The notes below the pieces were generated by a model. That model was given only the letters and a program-made list of their open reading frames with translations. It had not been told where the DNA came from and ran no database searches. From JAVXNW01 sp036645575 (GTDB lineage: Bacteria > Bacillota > Clostridia > Christensenellales > Aristaeellaceae), in contig JAVXNW010000102.1 of NCBI GenBank assembly GCA_036645575.1, forward strand, positions 1 through 8,661: DNA of 8,661 bases, read 5' to 3'. Both the position numbers and the translations under genes were made by a program. Positions 1-6,553 of this stretch are shown here, piece after piece. The stretch's first letter is position 1. The number at the start of each line of letters is the position of its first letter.

Positions 1-41
1 GCCCCTGCTTCCCCGTCATCTGTTTGATCCTCAAAACAAGC

Positions 42-75
42 GGCTGCGGCACGAAACTTCTTTCGTGTCACAGCC
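42..75 (-). terminator. Probable intrinsic terminator after transketolase, possibly bidirectional
   Basis: Bases 42-56 pair with 61-75 to form a 15-bp stem with one mismatch (C47/A70) and one G-T wobble (49/68), closed by a 4-base loop. Read on the minus strand the stem is followed by GCTTGTTTTGA, a modest T-rich run. Read on the plus strand it is followed by CCTGTTTTTG, so it could also stop a convergent transcript arriving from the left. It lies about 70 bases past the transketolase stop codon. The remainder of 1-146 shows no gene that I can support. The pairing is seen directly; termination is inferred. Confidence 0.65.
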
Positions 76-146
76 CCTGTTTTTGTGCCATTGGCTTTCG
101 CATTACTTACTCAAAAGGCCTTCGGGGTTATGCCGATGGGGGCAAA

Positions 147-2129
147 TCAGCCGATCACCTTGAGCGCCTTTTCGACTACGTTCTCGATGGTAAAGCCGAA
201 ATGCGGGAACAGCAGCTTCGAGGGCGCGGACGCGCCAAAGCCCTGCATCGCGATGATCTCGCCGTCCAGCCCCACGTACTTCTCCCAGCCCTGGGCTACG
301 CCCGCCTCGACCGCGACGCGCGCACGCACCGCGTTGGGCAGCACCGATTCCCTGTACGCCGCGTCCTGCATCTCGAACAGCTCAAACGAGGGCATCGACA
401 CCACGCGCGCGTCCACGCCCTTTTCCTTGAGCGCTTCGCGCGCGCCCATCGCCTGCTCGACTTCCGATCCGCTCGCCATCAGGATCACGTCCGGCTGCGC
501 CTTCTCGGAATCGGCCAGGATGTAGCCGCCCTTAAACGCCGCCACGCCGCTCTTTTCGTACTGCGGCAGGTTCTGACGCGTGGTCACAAGCGCGGTCGGG
601 TAGCCCATTGTCTGGGATACCAGCCAGCCCGCCGCCGTCTCCTTGCCGTCCGCCGGGCGGAACACGATCAGGCCGGGAATGGCGCGCAGGCCCGCCAGAT
701 GCTCGACCGGCTGATGCGTCGGGCCGTCCTCGCCCACGCCAATCGAGTCGTGCGACAGGATGTAGGTGACCGGGATGTGCATGATCGCCGACATGCGCAT
801 GGCGTTTTTCATGTAATCGCTGAACACGAAGAACGTCGCGCAGTACGCGCGCAGCCCGCCGTGCAGCTGAATGCCGTTGGAGATCGCGGCCATCGCGTGT
901 TCGCGCACGCCAAAGTGCAGGTTGTTCCCGGCGCGGTTTTCCGCCGAAAAGTCGCCCAGCCCCTTCATGTAGCTCTTGTTGGACGGCGCGAGGTCGGCGC
1001 TTCCGCCAAACAGGTTCGGCATTCTTTCGGCCAGATGGTTGAGCACCGCGCCGCAGCTGTTGCGCGTCGCGTCGCTCTTGTCAAACGCCCACAGCTTCTC
1101 GTCCGTCATCGGGTCAAAGGGCAGGTGCTCGTCGTCATACCAGATTGCCCACTCGGTCGCCAGCTCGGGGTACTTGTTCGCCCACTCGCTGAACATCTCA
1201 AGCCACGCCTGCTCGGCCGCCTCGCCTGCCTCGCCCGCCTTGCCTGTCGCCTCGTAGACCTCGTCGGGCACGGTGAACGGCTCGGTAGAAGGCCAGCCGA
1301 GCGCCTTTTTGGTCAGGGCCAAGTTCTCCTCGCCCAGCGGTTCGCCATGCGCCGAGGCCTGCCCCTCCTTGGGCGAGCCAAAGCCGATCTTCGTGTGGCA
1401 TACGATCAATGTGGGCTTGTCTTCAGAGCCCTTGGCCAGGCGGATCGCCGCGGCCACGCTCTTGTAGCAGTTGCCGTTCGCCACTTCGATCACGTTCCAG
1501 CCGTATGCGCGAAAGCGCGCCGGCACGTCCTCGCGAAACGCGATGTCGGTATCGCCCTCAATAGAAATCTCGTTGTCGTCGTACAGCGCAATCAGCTTGT
1601 TTAACTCAAGGGTTCCGGCAAGCGAGCAGCACTCGTGGCTGATGCCCTCCATGAGGCAGCCGTCGCCCATGATCGCGTAGGTGTAGTGATCGACGACGGG
1701 GTATCCGTCGCGGTTGAATTTCGCCGCGAGGTGCGCCTCCGCCATCGCCATGCCGACCGCGTTGGCAATGCCCTGACCCAAGGGGCCGGTCGTGGTCTCA
1801 ACGCCAATCGTGTGCCGATACTCGGGATGGCCGGGGGTTTTGGAGCCAAACTGGCGGAAATCCTTGATGTCGTCCATGCTCAGGCCGTAGCCGAACAGGT
1901 GCAACAGCGAATATTCCAGCATCGAGCCGTGCCCCGAGGAGAGGACAAACCGGTCGCGATCGGGCCACTTCGGGTTCTTGGGGTTGTGCTTCATGTGTTT
2001 TCCCCAAACGGCATAGGCCATGGCCGCTGCGCCCATGGGCATGCCGGGGTGGCCGGACTTGGCCTTTTGAACCGCCTCTGCGGACAGAATGCGAATGGCG
2101 TTTACCGCCATCTGATCAGATTTGCTCAT
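147..2129 (-). CDS. tkt: Transketolase (ThDP-dependent), full length
   Basis: Transketolase moves two-carbon ketol units between sugar phosphates in the non-oxidative pentose phosphate pathway. It links glycolytic intermediates to ribose-5-phosphate and erythrose-4-phosphate in the cytosol. The 660-residue product has the usual full length of bacterial one-chain transketolases. Visible landmarks are the N-terminal KSGHPGMPMG (residues 24-33), SSGHGSM (64-70), GPLGQG (115-120), and the ThDP/metal motif beginning GDG (155-157) and ending YDDNEIS (183-189). Further on are GGSADL (375-380), the catalytic-glutamate segment GVREHAM (E410) and SHDSIGVGEDGPTHQP (459-474). A small Gly/Ala/Glu-rich spacer lies near 297-308. 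I chose ATG at 2129 because AAGGAG lies 8 bases upstream; an in-frame GTG at 2138 overlaps that site and is unlikely. It follows the phosphohexomutase by 48 bases with no terminator between, so the two are probably co-transcribed. Family assignment is very secure. Confidence 0.98.
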   Translation of the reverse strand: MSKSDQMAVNAIRILSAEAVQKAKSGHPGMPMGAAAMAYAVWGKHMKHNPKNPKWPDRDRFVLSSGHGSMLEYSLLHLFGYGLSMDDIKDFRQFGSKTPGHPEYRHTIGVETTTGPLGQGIANAVGMAMAEAHLAAKFNRDGYPVVDHYTYAIMGDGCLMEGISHECCSLAGTLELNKLIALYDDNEISIEGDTDIAFREDVPARFRAYGWNVIEVANGNCYKSVAAAIRLAKGSEDKPTLIVCHTKIGFGSPKEGQASAHGEPLGEENLALTKKALGWPSTEPFTVPDEVYEATGKAGEAGEAAEQAWLEMFSEWANKYPELATEWAIWYDDEHLPFDPMTDEKLWAFDKSDATRNSCGAVLNHLAERMPNLFGGSADLAPSNKSYMKGLGDFSAENRAGNNLHFGVREHAMAAISNGIQLHGGLRAYCATFFVFSDYMKNAMRMSAIMHIPVTYILSHDSIGVGEDGPTHQPVEHLAGLRAIPGLIVFRPADGKETAAGWLVSQTMGYPTALVTTRQNLPQYEKSGVAAFKGGYILADSEKAQPDVILMASGSEVEQAMGAREALKEKGVDARVVSMPSFELFEMQDAAYRESVLPNAVRARVAVEAGVAQGWEKYVGLDGEIIAMQGFGASAPSKLLFPHFGFTIENVVEKALKVIG

Positions 2130-2137
2130 AGTAATCA

Positions 2138-2143
2138 CTCCTT
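2138..2143 (-). promoter_or_regulatory. Ribosome binding site fixing the tkt start
   Basis: AAGGAG on the minus strand lies 8 bases before the ATG at 2129. The alternative GTG at 2138 overlaps the last base of this site, so the ATG is the better start. Confidence 0.8.
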
Positions 2144-2177
2144 CATACGATCTTGGGTAGGTGCCTTGGGATGAAAT

Positions 2178-3713
2178 TTATCTTATCGCCTCTTGTAGCG
2201 GGACAAGATCCACGCAGGTCTCTTCCTGGATCAATTCGTACAGCTGCTTGAGCATATGGGAAACGCCGCCCGCGACGCCTGACTCGGCGTTGAGCACCAT
2301 GACCGGGTCATGCACCGACATGCGCAGCTGGAACCACGCGTTTTCGACGCCGCCGTCTAGGTCGAACAGGATGCGCACGCCCTCGCGGTTGTCGCTGGCA
2401 AGGCTCCACGCATGGTTGTCCAGCGTGTTGGCGACCACCCGCTCGATGAGCATCTGCGCGCCGTCGCGGTCGTCCTCGTCCTCGGGCACATCGTCCTCGT
2501 CCTTGAGCGCCATGCGAATCTCGAGATGCTCCGCCGGTTCCTGAAAGCCCTCGAGGTACTCGCACAGCAGCCGCCCGTCCTGCTTGAACTTGAGCGCCTC
2601 GCACAACAGCCGCGTGGCCAGATACACGCCGTCGTCGATGAAGTCGTTTTCGCGAAACGCCGCGTGCCCGGTCGTCTCGATGGCCAGCGGGCAGTTGATG
2701 CCCTCGTCGTTTAGGCGAATGGCCTCGTCGATCACGTTGCGGTAGCCGCGCTTGAAGCGGTAGTGCGTGCCGCCCCACTCGCTGATAAAGCGGGTGAGCC
2801 CGGACGAGGTGACCGAGTCGGTCACAAAGGTGAGGCCGGGCTCGGCGTCGAGCATCACCGCGCTGATCAGCGCGATCATGCTGTTGCGGTTGATGGCGCG
2901 CCCGCTCGCGTCGACAATGGCGGCGCGGTCGCAGTCTGCGTCCAGTATGACGCCCAGATCGGCGGTATTTTGAAGCACGACGCGCGACATAACCTCAAGC
3001 GCCTGCGCGTCCTGACAGTCTGGCGCGTGGGCGGGGAAGCGCCCGTCGGGCGCGAGGTTCATGCTGCCGGTCACTTCGCAGCCCATCTCTTCCAGCCATT
3101 CGGCAAAGAAGCCGCCCGCGCCGTTTCCGGCGTCCACCACGACGTGCAGGCCCAACAGCGGGCACTGAACGTCGGTATCCATCCACTGGCACACGCGCTC
3201 GCGCAGGCGCTCCTTGTAGATGCCCAGCGTGTCCAGCTGCGTCACAAGGCGCTGCGGCATGGCCGCCGCCTCGGCGCGCGACAGGATCGCCTCGATGTCC
3301 GCCTCGGCCAGTCCGCCCGCGCGACAGATCAGCTTAAAGCCGTTCATGTCGGCCGCGTGATGGCTCGCGGTCACCATGACCGCGCCGTCCGCGCAGGCGT
3401 GCTCGCCGGTCACGGTCATCACCATGGCGGGCATTGCGCTTAATGCGCAGTCGATCACATCGCAGTCGGCGGCGGTCATGCCGCGCACCAGCGCGCGCAG
3501 GAGCGTCTCCCCGCTCGTGCGCGTATCGCGCCCCACCGCAATGGTCAATTTATCGGCCCCTACCCCCAGCTTTTCTGCCAGCCACATGGCGAACGCATAG
3601 CCGATGCGCTCGGTCACGGCAGGCGTCAGCACGCACTTGCGCGCGTCCGACGTCTCGGCACAGCCACGTATGTCGGTACCGCTTTTGAATTGGAGATAGC
3701 CGTTCCTCTGCAT
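2178..3713 (-). CDS. Phosphomannomutase/phosphoglucomutase family alpha-D-phosphohexomutase
   Basis: This family interconverts hexose 6-phosphates and 1-phosphates through a phosphoserine enzyme, feeding nucleotide-sugar and envelope polysaccharide synthesis. The product is 511 residues. Domain order is visible: N-terminal SGTDIRG (11-17); the phosphoserine loop TASHHA (115-120) with Ser117; the metal loop DADCDR (258-263), a variant of the common DGDxDR; the sugar-specificity loop ETTGHAAFREN (346-356); and the C-terminal phosphate-binding loop RMSVHDPVMVLNAES (464-478). A short very acidic insertion (residues 404-417, KDEDDVPEDEDDRD) precedes the C-terminal domain. Start chosen at ATG 3713, preceded by GGAAGGGG with a 5-base spacer; an in-frame TTG at 3728 overlaps that site. 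It sits 48 bases upstream of tkt and 82 bases after the DUF2461 gene. Substrate (mannose, glucose or another hexosamine phosphate) cannot be settled from sequence by eye. Confidence 0.93.
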   Translation of the reverse strand: MQRNGYLQFKSGTDIRGCAETSDARKCVLTPAVTERIGYAFAMWLAEKLGVGADKLTIAVGRDTRTSGETLLRALVRGMTAADCDVIDCALSAMPAMVMTVTGEHACADGAVMVTASHHAADMNGFKLICRAGGLAEADIEAILSRAEAAAMPQRLVTQLDTLGIYKERLRERVCQWMDTDVQCPLLGLHVVVDAGNGAGGFFAEWLEEMGCEVTGSMNLAPDGRFPAHAPDCQDAQALEVMSRVVLQNTADLGVILDADCDRAAIVDASGRAINRNSMIALISAVMLDAEPGLTFVTDSVTSSGLTRFISEWGGTHYRFKRGYRNVIDEAIRLNDEGINCPLAIETTGHAAFRENDFIDDGVYLATRLLCEALKFKQDGRLLCEYLEGFQEPAEHLEIRMALKDEDDVPEDEDDRDGAQMLIERVVANTLDNHAWSLASDNREGVRILFDLDGGVENAWFQLRMSVHDPVMVLNAESGVAGGVSHMLKQLYELIQEETCVDLVPLQEAIR

Positions 3714-3718
3714 AAATA

Positions 3719-3726
3719 CCCCTTCC
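3719..3726 (-). promoter_or_regulatory. Ribosome binding site for the phosphohexomutase gene
   Basis: GGAAGGGG is 5 bases before the ATG at 3713. It favours that start over the TTG at 3728, which overlaps the site. The surrounding 82-base gap (3714-3795) shows no convincing promoter or terminator hairpin. Confidence 0.6.
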
Positions 3727-3795
3727 AAAGATGATCCCTCGATCGGCGTTCAGCATGGTTGTTCGATTTGTCGTGATGGTGAGCTGCCGCCCATT

Positions 3796-4482
3796 TCACG
3801 CCCCGCATCCCTCGTCAAGCGGCGTGAGGCGCTTTAAGCGCGTATACAGCGGCGCGAGCAATTGAAAGCCGCGCACGACCGTCTCGACCAGCGCGGGGGA
3901 CTTGATCAGGTCGAAGTCCTTGATCTGGCGCTCGACGTAGAATGCGCGCAGCGGGTACCACTTTTCAAGCGGCGCGGGCAGATCGGGCGGCAGCGCCATG
4001 CGCTTGATGGTGTCGGGGTAGAGCGTGAACATTTTCTCAACTGGCGCGGTCAAGCGCACGGCGGCGTCTGGCTCGAGGGTCATCCAGCGGCCAAAGGCGC
4101 GCATGAGCGGCAGATTTTTTTCGTAGAGGCCCATGCCGAAGGTCGCGCCGTCGTCCGAGAGATCGAAGTAGAAGCCGGGCAGCGCGTCCCGCCCCTGGCC
4201 AAGCGCGCGGAACTTGAGGAAGCTGTAGTCGCGGTAGGGCGACTTGTCGCGGGCGAAGCGCACGTCGCGGTTGATGCGCGCAAGGCAGCGGGTGGGCCTT
4301 GTCTCAAGGTCTGAATCGATCTTCTCGATGGTTGGGACGAGCGATTCGCACAGCGCGAGCATCGCCTCGCGCACGCTCTTTTCATACCAGTCGTGGTTGT
4401 CCAGAAAGAAGGCGCGGTTGTTGTTAAAGCGAATCGCCAGATAGAACTCAAAGGTCTGGTCGGTAAAGCCGGTAAAGCTCAA
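3796..4482 (-). CDS. DUF2461 family protein (TIGR02453-like), function unknown
   Basis: A 228-residue soluble protein with no signal peptide or membrane segment. It matches the DUF2461 pattern: an early N-terminal FNNNRAFFLDNHDWYE (residues 19-34), a central conserved RINRDVRFARDKSPYRDY (about 69-86) and then GFYFDLSDDG (about 101-110) with GMGLY. The family has no established biochemical role. The reading frame stays open further upstream, but the extra 84 residues are low-complexity, Ala/Arg/Thr-rich and antiparallel to the neighbour's coding sequence, so they are rejected. The best start is TTG at 4482. It has GGAGG 10 bases upstream (within the last codons of the preceding gene) and places the conserved SFTGF motif at the N-terminus. 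The preceding gene stops at 4487, leaving a 4-base gap, which suggests translational coupling. The family call is confident; its biological link to the upstream envelope protein is unknown. Confidence 0.88.
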   Translation of the reverse strand: MSFTGFTDQTFEFYLAIRFNNNRAFFLDNHDWYEKSVREAMLALCESLVPTIEKIDSDLETRPTRCLARINRDVRFARDKSPYRDYSFLKFRALGQGRDALPGFYFDLSDDGATFGMGLYEKNLPLMRAFGRWMTLEPDAAVRLTAPVEKMFTLYPDTIKRMALPPDLPAPLEKWYPLRAFYVERQIKDFDLIKSPALVETVVRGFQLLAPLYTRLKRLTPLDEGCGA

Positions 4483-4486
4483 GGGG

Positions 4487-6346
4487 CTATTTCCTCCCTT
4501 TGTCGCGTTTGCGCGCGGTGCCTGGACGGCGCACGCTGCCCGGACGGCGCTCGTGCGCCTCCTGCTGAAGGACGGGGCGCTCGCGGCGCATCGTGTCCTG
4601 CTTGACAATCGGGTGCGCGCGGGTCTGCTGGCGCTTGTCCTCGTGCTGTTCGCGGCGGTAGTTGCGGCGCATCTTGCGCAGGTGCCGGTCGCGCAGCCGC
4701 CTTTTTTTGCGGCGACGCGCGTTCCAGGTCGCAAAGACGCAGGTGCCCAGCACGACGAGCACGAGCAGCACGCCCACGGTCATGCGGGTGTAGGCGGCGG
4801 CGGTATTCGGCAGCGTATAGCGCGACCCGCCGATCCCATCGAGCATGGCGCTGGGATCAAGGGGCGCATCTTCCGCGGGCGCGGCGCTCGAGCCCTCTCC
4901 GTCCGCCTCGACATCGATCGGGCTTGACAGGACGGTCAGTCGTCCGCCCTTCGCGTCGGTCATTTCAGCCATGAAGGTAAATTGCGCAGGTCCCGTGACC
5001 GCGTAGCGCTGCGAAATCACGGTGTCGCCCGGTGCGACGACGGCAAGCGTCTTGATCGGACCGCGCGCCCGCTCGGATAGATGGACGTCGCGGATATCCA
5101 GCTCGCCCTGATTGCGCACCGTCAGGCGAAAAATGCGCTCGCTTGCGGAGGCGGACGCCTGCTGATCGACCTCGGCGATCAACTTGAGCGTGATATCCTC
5201 GACCACCGGGGTGACGGCGACGGTCAGCGGGTTGGACGGCGCCTCCAGCTCGCTCCCGCCGCCGCTGCGCCCGGTGAGCGTGAACAGAAAGGTGGTCGTG
5301 CTCTTCATCGCGACCGTCTTGGTGAAGACGTACTCCTGGCCGGGGCGCAGTTCGCCGGGCAGCGTCGTGAGCTCGCCCAGCAGCTGATCGCTCAGGTGCA
5401 GGTGGTCATAGGCGATGTCGCCTTGGTTGACGACGCGGTAGGTCAACGTCACCTTGCTCCCCGGCGACACGGTGGTCTGATCGGCCGTGAGCGTGACCTT
5501 GAGTCGCTCGTCGGCTAAATAGATGACGCCGGGCACAATCGTCTTGTAAAAGACCTCATCGGTCGCCGGATGCGAATAGGAGACAGTCGGGTTGGACGTC
5601 GCCGTCTCCTCCATGATCAGGCGATGGACAAATGTCCGGCGCTCGCCGGGCGCCAATTGCGCAAGCTTGCCCACTTCGCCGCCTACCGCGTCCTCAATGA
5701 TCAGGTTGGTGAGCGATACGTTTCCGGTGTTGCGCACGCGGTAGACGATGGAGACTTCCTCGCCGCGCTTGGCGCTCGTGACAGAGAGCGCGCGGGTAAA
5801 CTCAAGGCCGGGTTTGGCCTCGATCCGCGTGAGCGGCACGGTGAGGACGCGCTGCCGCTCGGTTTCCCCCGGCAATCCGGCGCCCAGCGTATAGCGCACA
5901 AGGTAGGTGAGCGCGCCGTCCGCGAGCTGGCCTGCGGTCGGCGTGACGCGCTCGCTGAATAGGCGCGCGCCATCTCTTTCCATGGTGAGCGGGTCAATGC
6001 GGGCGACCTCCTCGCCGTTCTCTCGGCACACGCGCACCTGCCCGATGGGCGTATCCCCCGTATTGGTCAGGGCAAGGCGCACATAGATCTGTTCGGGCAC
6101 GACCATCTGGGTGGGCTCGGCCACGACGCTCACCTGCAGCGTATCCGGATAGACGGGCAGCGGCGTGGGCGTGGGCGTAGGCAGCGGCGTAGGGGTGGGC
6201 AGCGGCGTTGAGGTGGGCAGCGGCGTATAGACAGGTAGCACAGGCGCGCTCAGCCCAAGCGGCGCTTGCTCCGCCCGTGCGCAGGCGCACCCTACGAGCA
6301 AGCATATTAGCGCCATGGCGATGCGCATTCCGAACCGTCCTCGCAT
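4487..6346 (-). CDS. Exported, membrane-anchored protein with four Ig-like/CARDB-like repeats and a basic cytoplasmic tail
   Basis: I do not recognise a named gene. The 619-residue product begins with a signal sequence (about 1-25) that offers both a lipobox-like LVGC (17-20) and a signal peptidase I-like ARA/E site (25/26). A Pro-Thr-Leu spacer follows (39-65). Four beta-sandwich-like repeats then run about 68-170, 176-275, 280-378 and 383-480. They are recognisable by the recurring strand-turn motifs TNTGDTP, RNTGNVS, VNQGDIA and RNQGELD, each followed by an 'xVxLS/IIED' strand. This resembles CARDB/DUF11-type adhesion or scaffold modules. An acidic Ala/Ser spacer (481-500) leads to LPNTA (512-516), a membrane segment (about 522-541) and a 77-residue tail with 32 Arg/Lys against 9 acidic residues. 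Start ATG 6346 has GGAGG 6 bases upstream and a strong promoter. The repeats would lie outside the cell and the basic tail inside. The domain architecture is well supported; the role is not known. Confidence 0.88.
   Translation of the reverse strand: MRGRFGMRIAMALICLLVGCACARAEQAPLGLSAPVLPVYTPLPTSTPLPTPTPLPTPTPTPLPVYPDTLQVSVVAEPTQMVVPEQIYVRLALTNTGDTPIGQVRVCRENGEEVARIDPLTMERDGARLFSERVTPTAGQLADGALTYLVRYTLGAGLPGETERQRVLTVPLTRIEAKPGLEFTRALSVTSAKRGEEVSIVYRVRNTGNVSLTNLIIEDAVGGEVGKLAQLAPGERRTFVHRLIMEETATSNPTVSYSHPATDEVFYKTIVPGVIYLADERLKVTLTADQTTVSPGSKVTLTYRVVNQGDIAYDHLHLSDQLLGELTTLPGELRPGQEYVFTKTVAMKSTTTFLFTLTGRSGGGSELEAPSNPLTVAVTPVVEDITLKLIAEVDQQASASASERIFRLTVRNQGELDIRDVHLSERARGPIKTLAVVAPGDTVISQRYAVTGPAQFTFMAEMTDAKGGRLTVLSSPIDVEADGEGSSAAPAEDAPLDPSAMLDGIGGSRYTLPNTAAAYTRMTVGVLLVLVVLGTCVFATWNARRRKKRRLRDRHLRKMRRNYRREQHEDKRQQTRAHPIVKQDTMRRERPVLQQEAHERRPGSVRRPGTARKRDKGRK
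4493..4497 (-). promoter_or_regulatory. Ribosome binding site supporting a TTG start for the DUF2461 gene
   Basis: GGAGG on the minus strand lies inside the last codons of the upstream gene (its Gly-Arg-Lys end) and 10 bases before TTG at 4482. No ATG or GTG near the conserved N-terminus has an equivalent site, so the non-AUG start is the simplest reading. Confidence 0.65.
6167..6230 (-). repeat. Pro-Thr/Leu codon repeat coding the stalk of the envelope protein
   Basis: A GGGCAGCGGCGT-type sequence recurs with a roughly 18-base period and encodes TPLPTS, TPLPTP and related units (residues 39-65). It is a low-complexity extracellular spacer between the signal sequence and the first Ig-like repeat. 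Confidence 0.7.
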
Positions 6347-6392
6347 GATCCACCTCCCCGCGACACCACGGTGCCGATAACATCACGACTAT

Positions 6393-6421
6393 ATTCTATT
6401 GCATTGCCCCAATGGTGTCAA
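6393..6421 (-). promoter_or_regulatory. Near-consensus sigma-A promoter for the 4487-6346 gene
   Basis: On the minus strand a perfect -35 TTGACA (6416-6421) is separated by exactly 17 bases from -10 TAGAAT (6393-6398). Transcription would start near 6386, giving a leader of about 40 bases that ends with GGAGG and the ATG at 6346. It sits just downstream of a terminator hairpin for the preceding gene, as expected for a new transcription unit. No clear operator is visible, although an imperfect palindrome centred near 6368 lies in the leader. Confidence 0.85.
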
Positions 6422-6479
6422 GGGCAAAGACTTTGCAAAGGTGAAAATTCGTCTATACTTGCCGCGCAGCCCAACGCAA

Positions 6480-6515
6480 AAGGCTCCCAAAGTGCTCGCG
6501 CCCTTCAGAAGCCTT
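6480..6515 (-). terminator. Hairpin terminator after the Cys/His bead protein gene
   Basis: Bases 6480-6495 and 6500-6515 pair over 16 positions, with a few G-T wobbles and one G-A mismatch. On the minus strand the loop is GCGA, a GNRA-type tetraloop. The stem ends in TT and is followed by TTGCGTTGGG, a short T-run, so efficiency may be moderate. It lies about 40 bases after the stop at 6554 and before the next promoter, which fits a terminator role. Confidence 0.6.
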
Positions 6516-6553
6516 GACGGATTCATTGATTTGACAAAGGATCTTTCGGCGGC

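Noticed and set aside
132..155. GCCGAT direct repeat just after the transketolase stop
   Set aside because: Six-base direct repeat only, with no hairpin; likely chance in GC-rich DNA.
24..1604. Long plus-strand open frame of 526 codons opposite transketolase
   Set aside because: It is the GC-rich antisense shadow of an unmistakable tkt gene; its translation is Arg/His/Leu-rich, with no recognisable domain and no ribosome site.
2763..3443. Plus-strand open frame of 226 codons opposite the phosphohexomutase
   Set aside because: Antisense shadow with low-complexity Ala/His/Arg composition; the minus-strand gene has all catalytic motifs.
3714..3850. TTGACG-like -35 upstream of the phosphohexomutase
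   Set aside because: No acceptable -10 lies at 16-18 bases downstream, so no promoter is claimed.
4483..4734. N-terminal extension of the DUF2461 frame up to 4734
   Set aside because: The 84 extra residues overlap the upstream gene, are Ala/Arg/Thr-rich low complexity, and lie before a good ribosome site and the conserved N-terminus.
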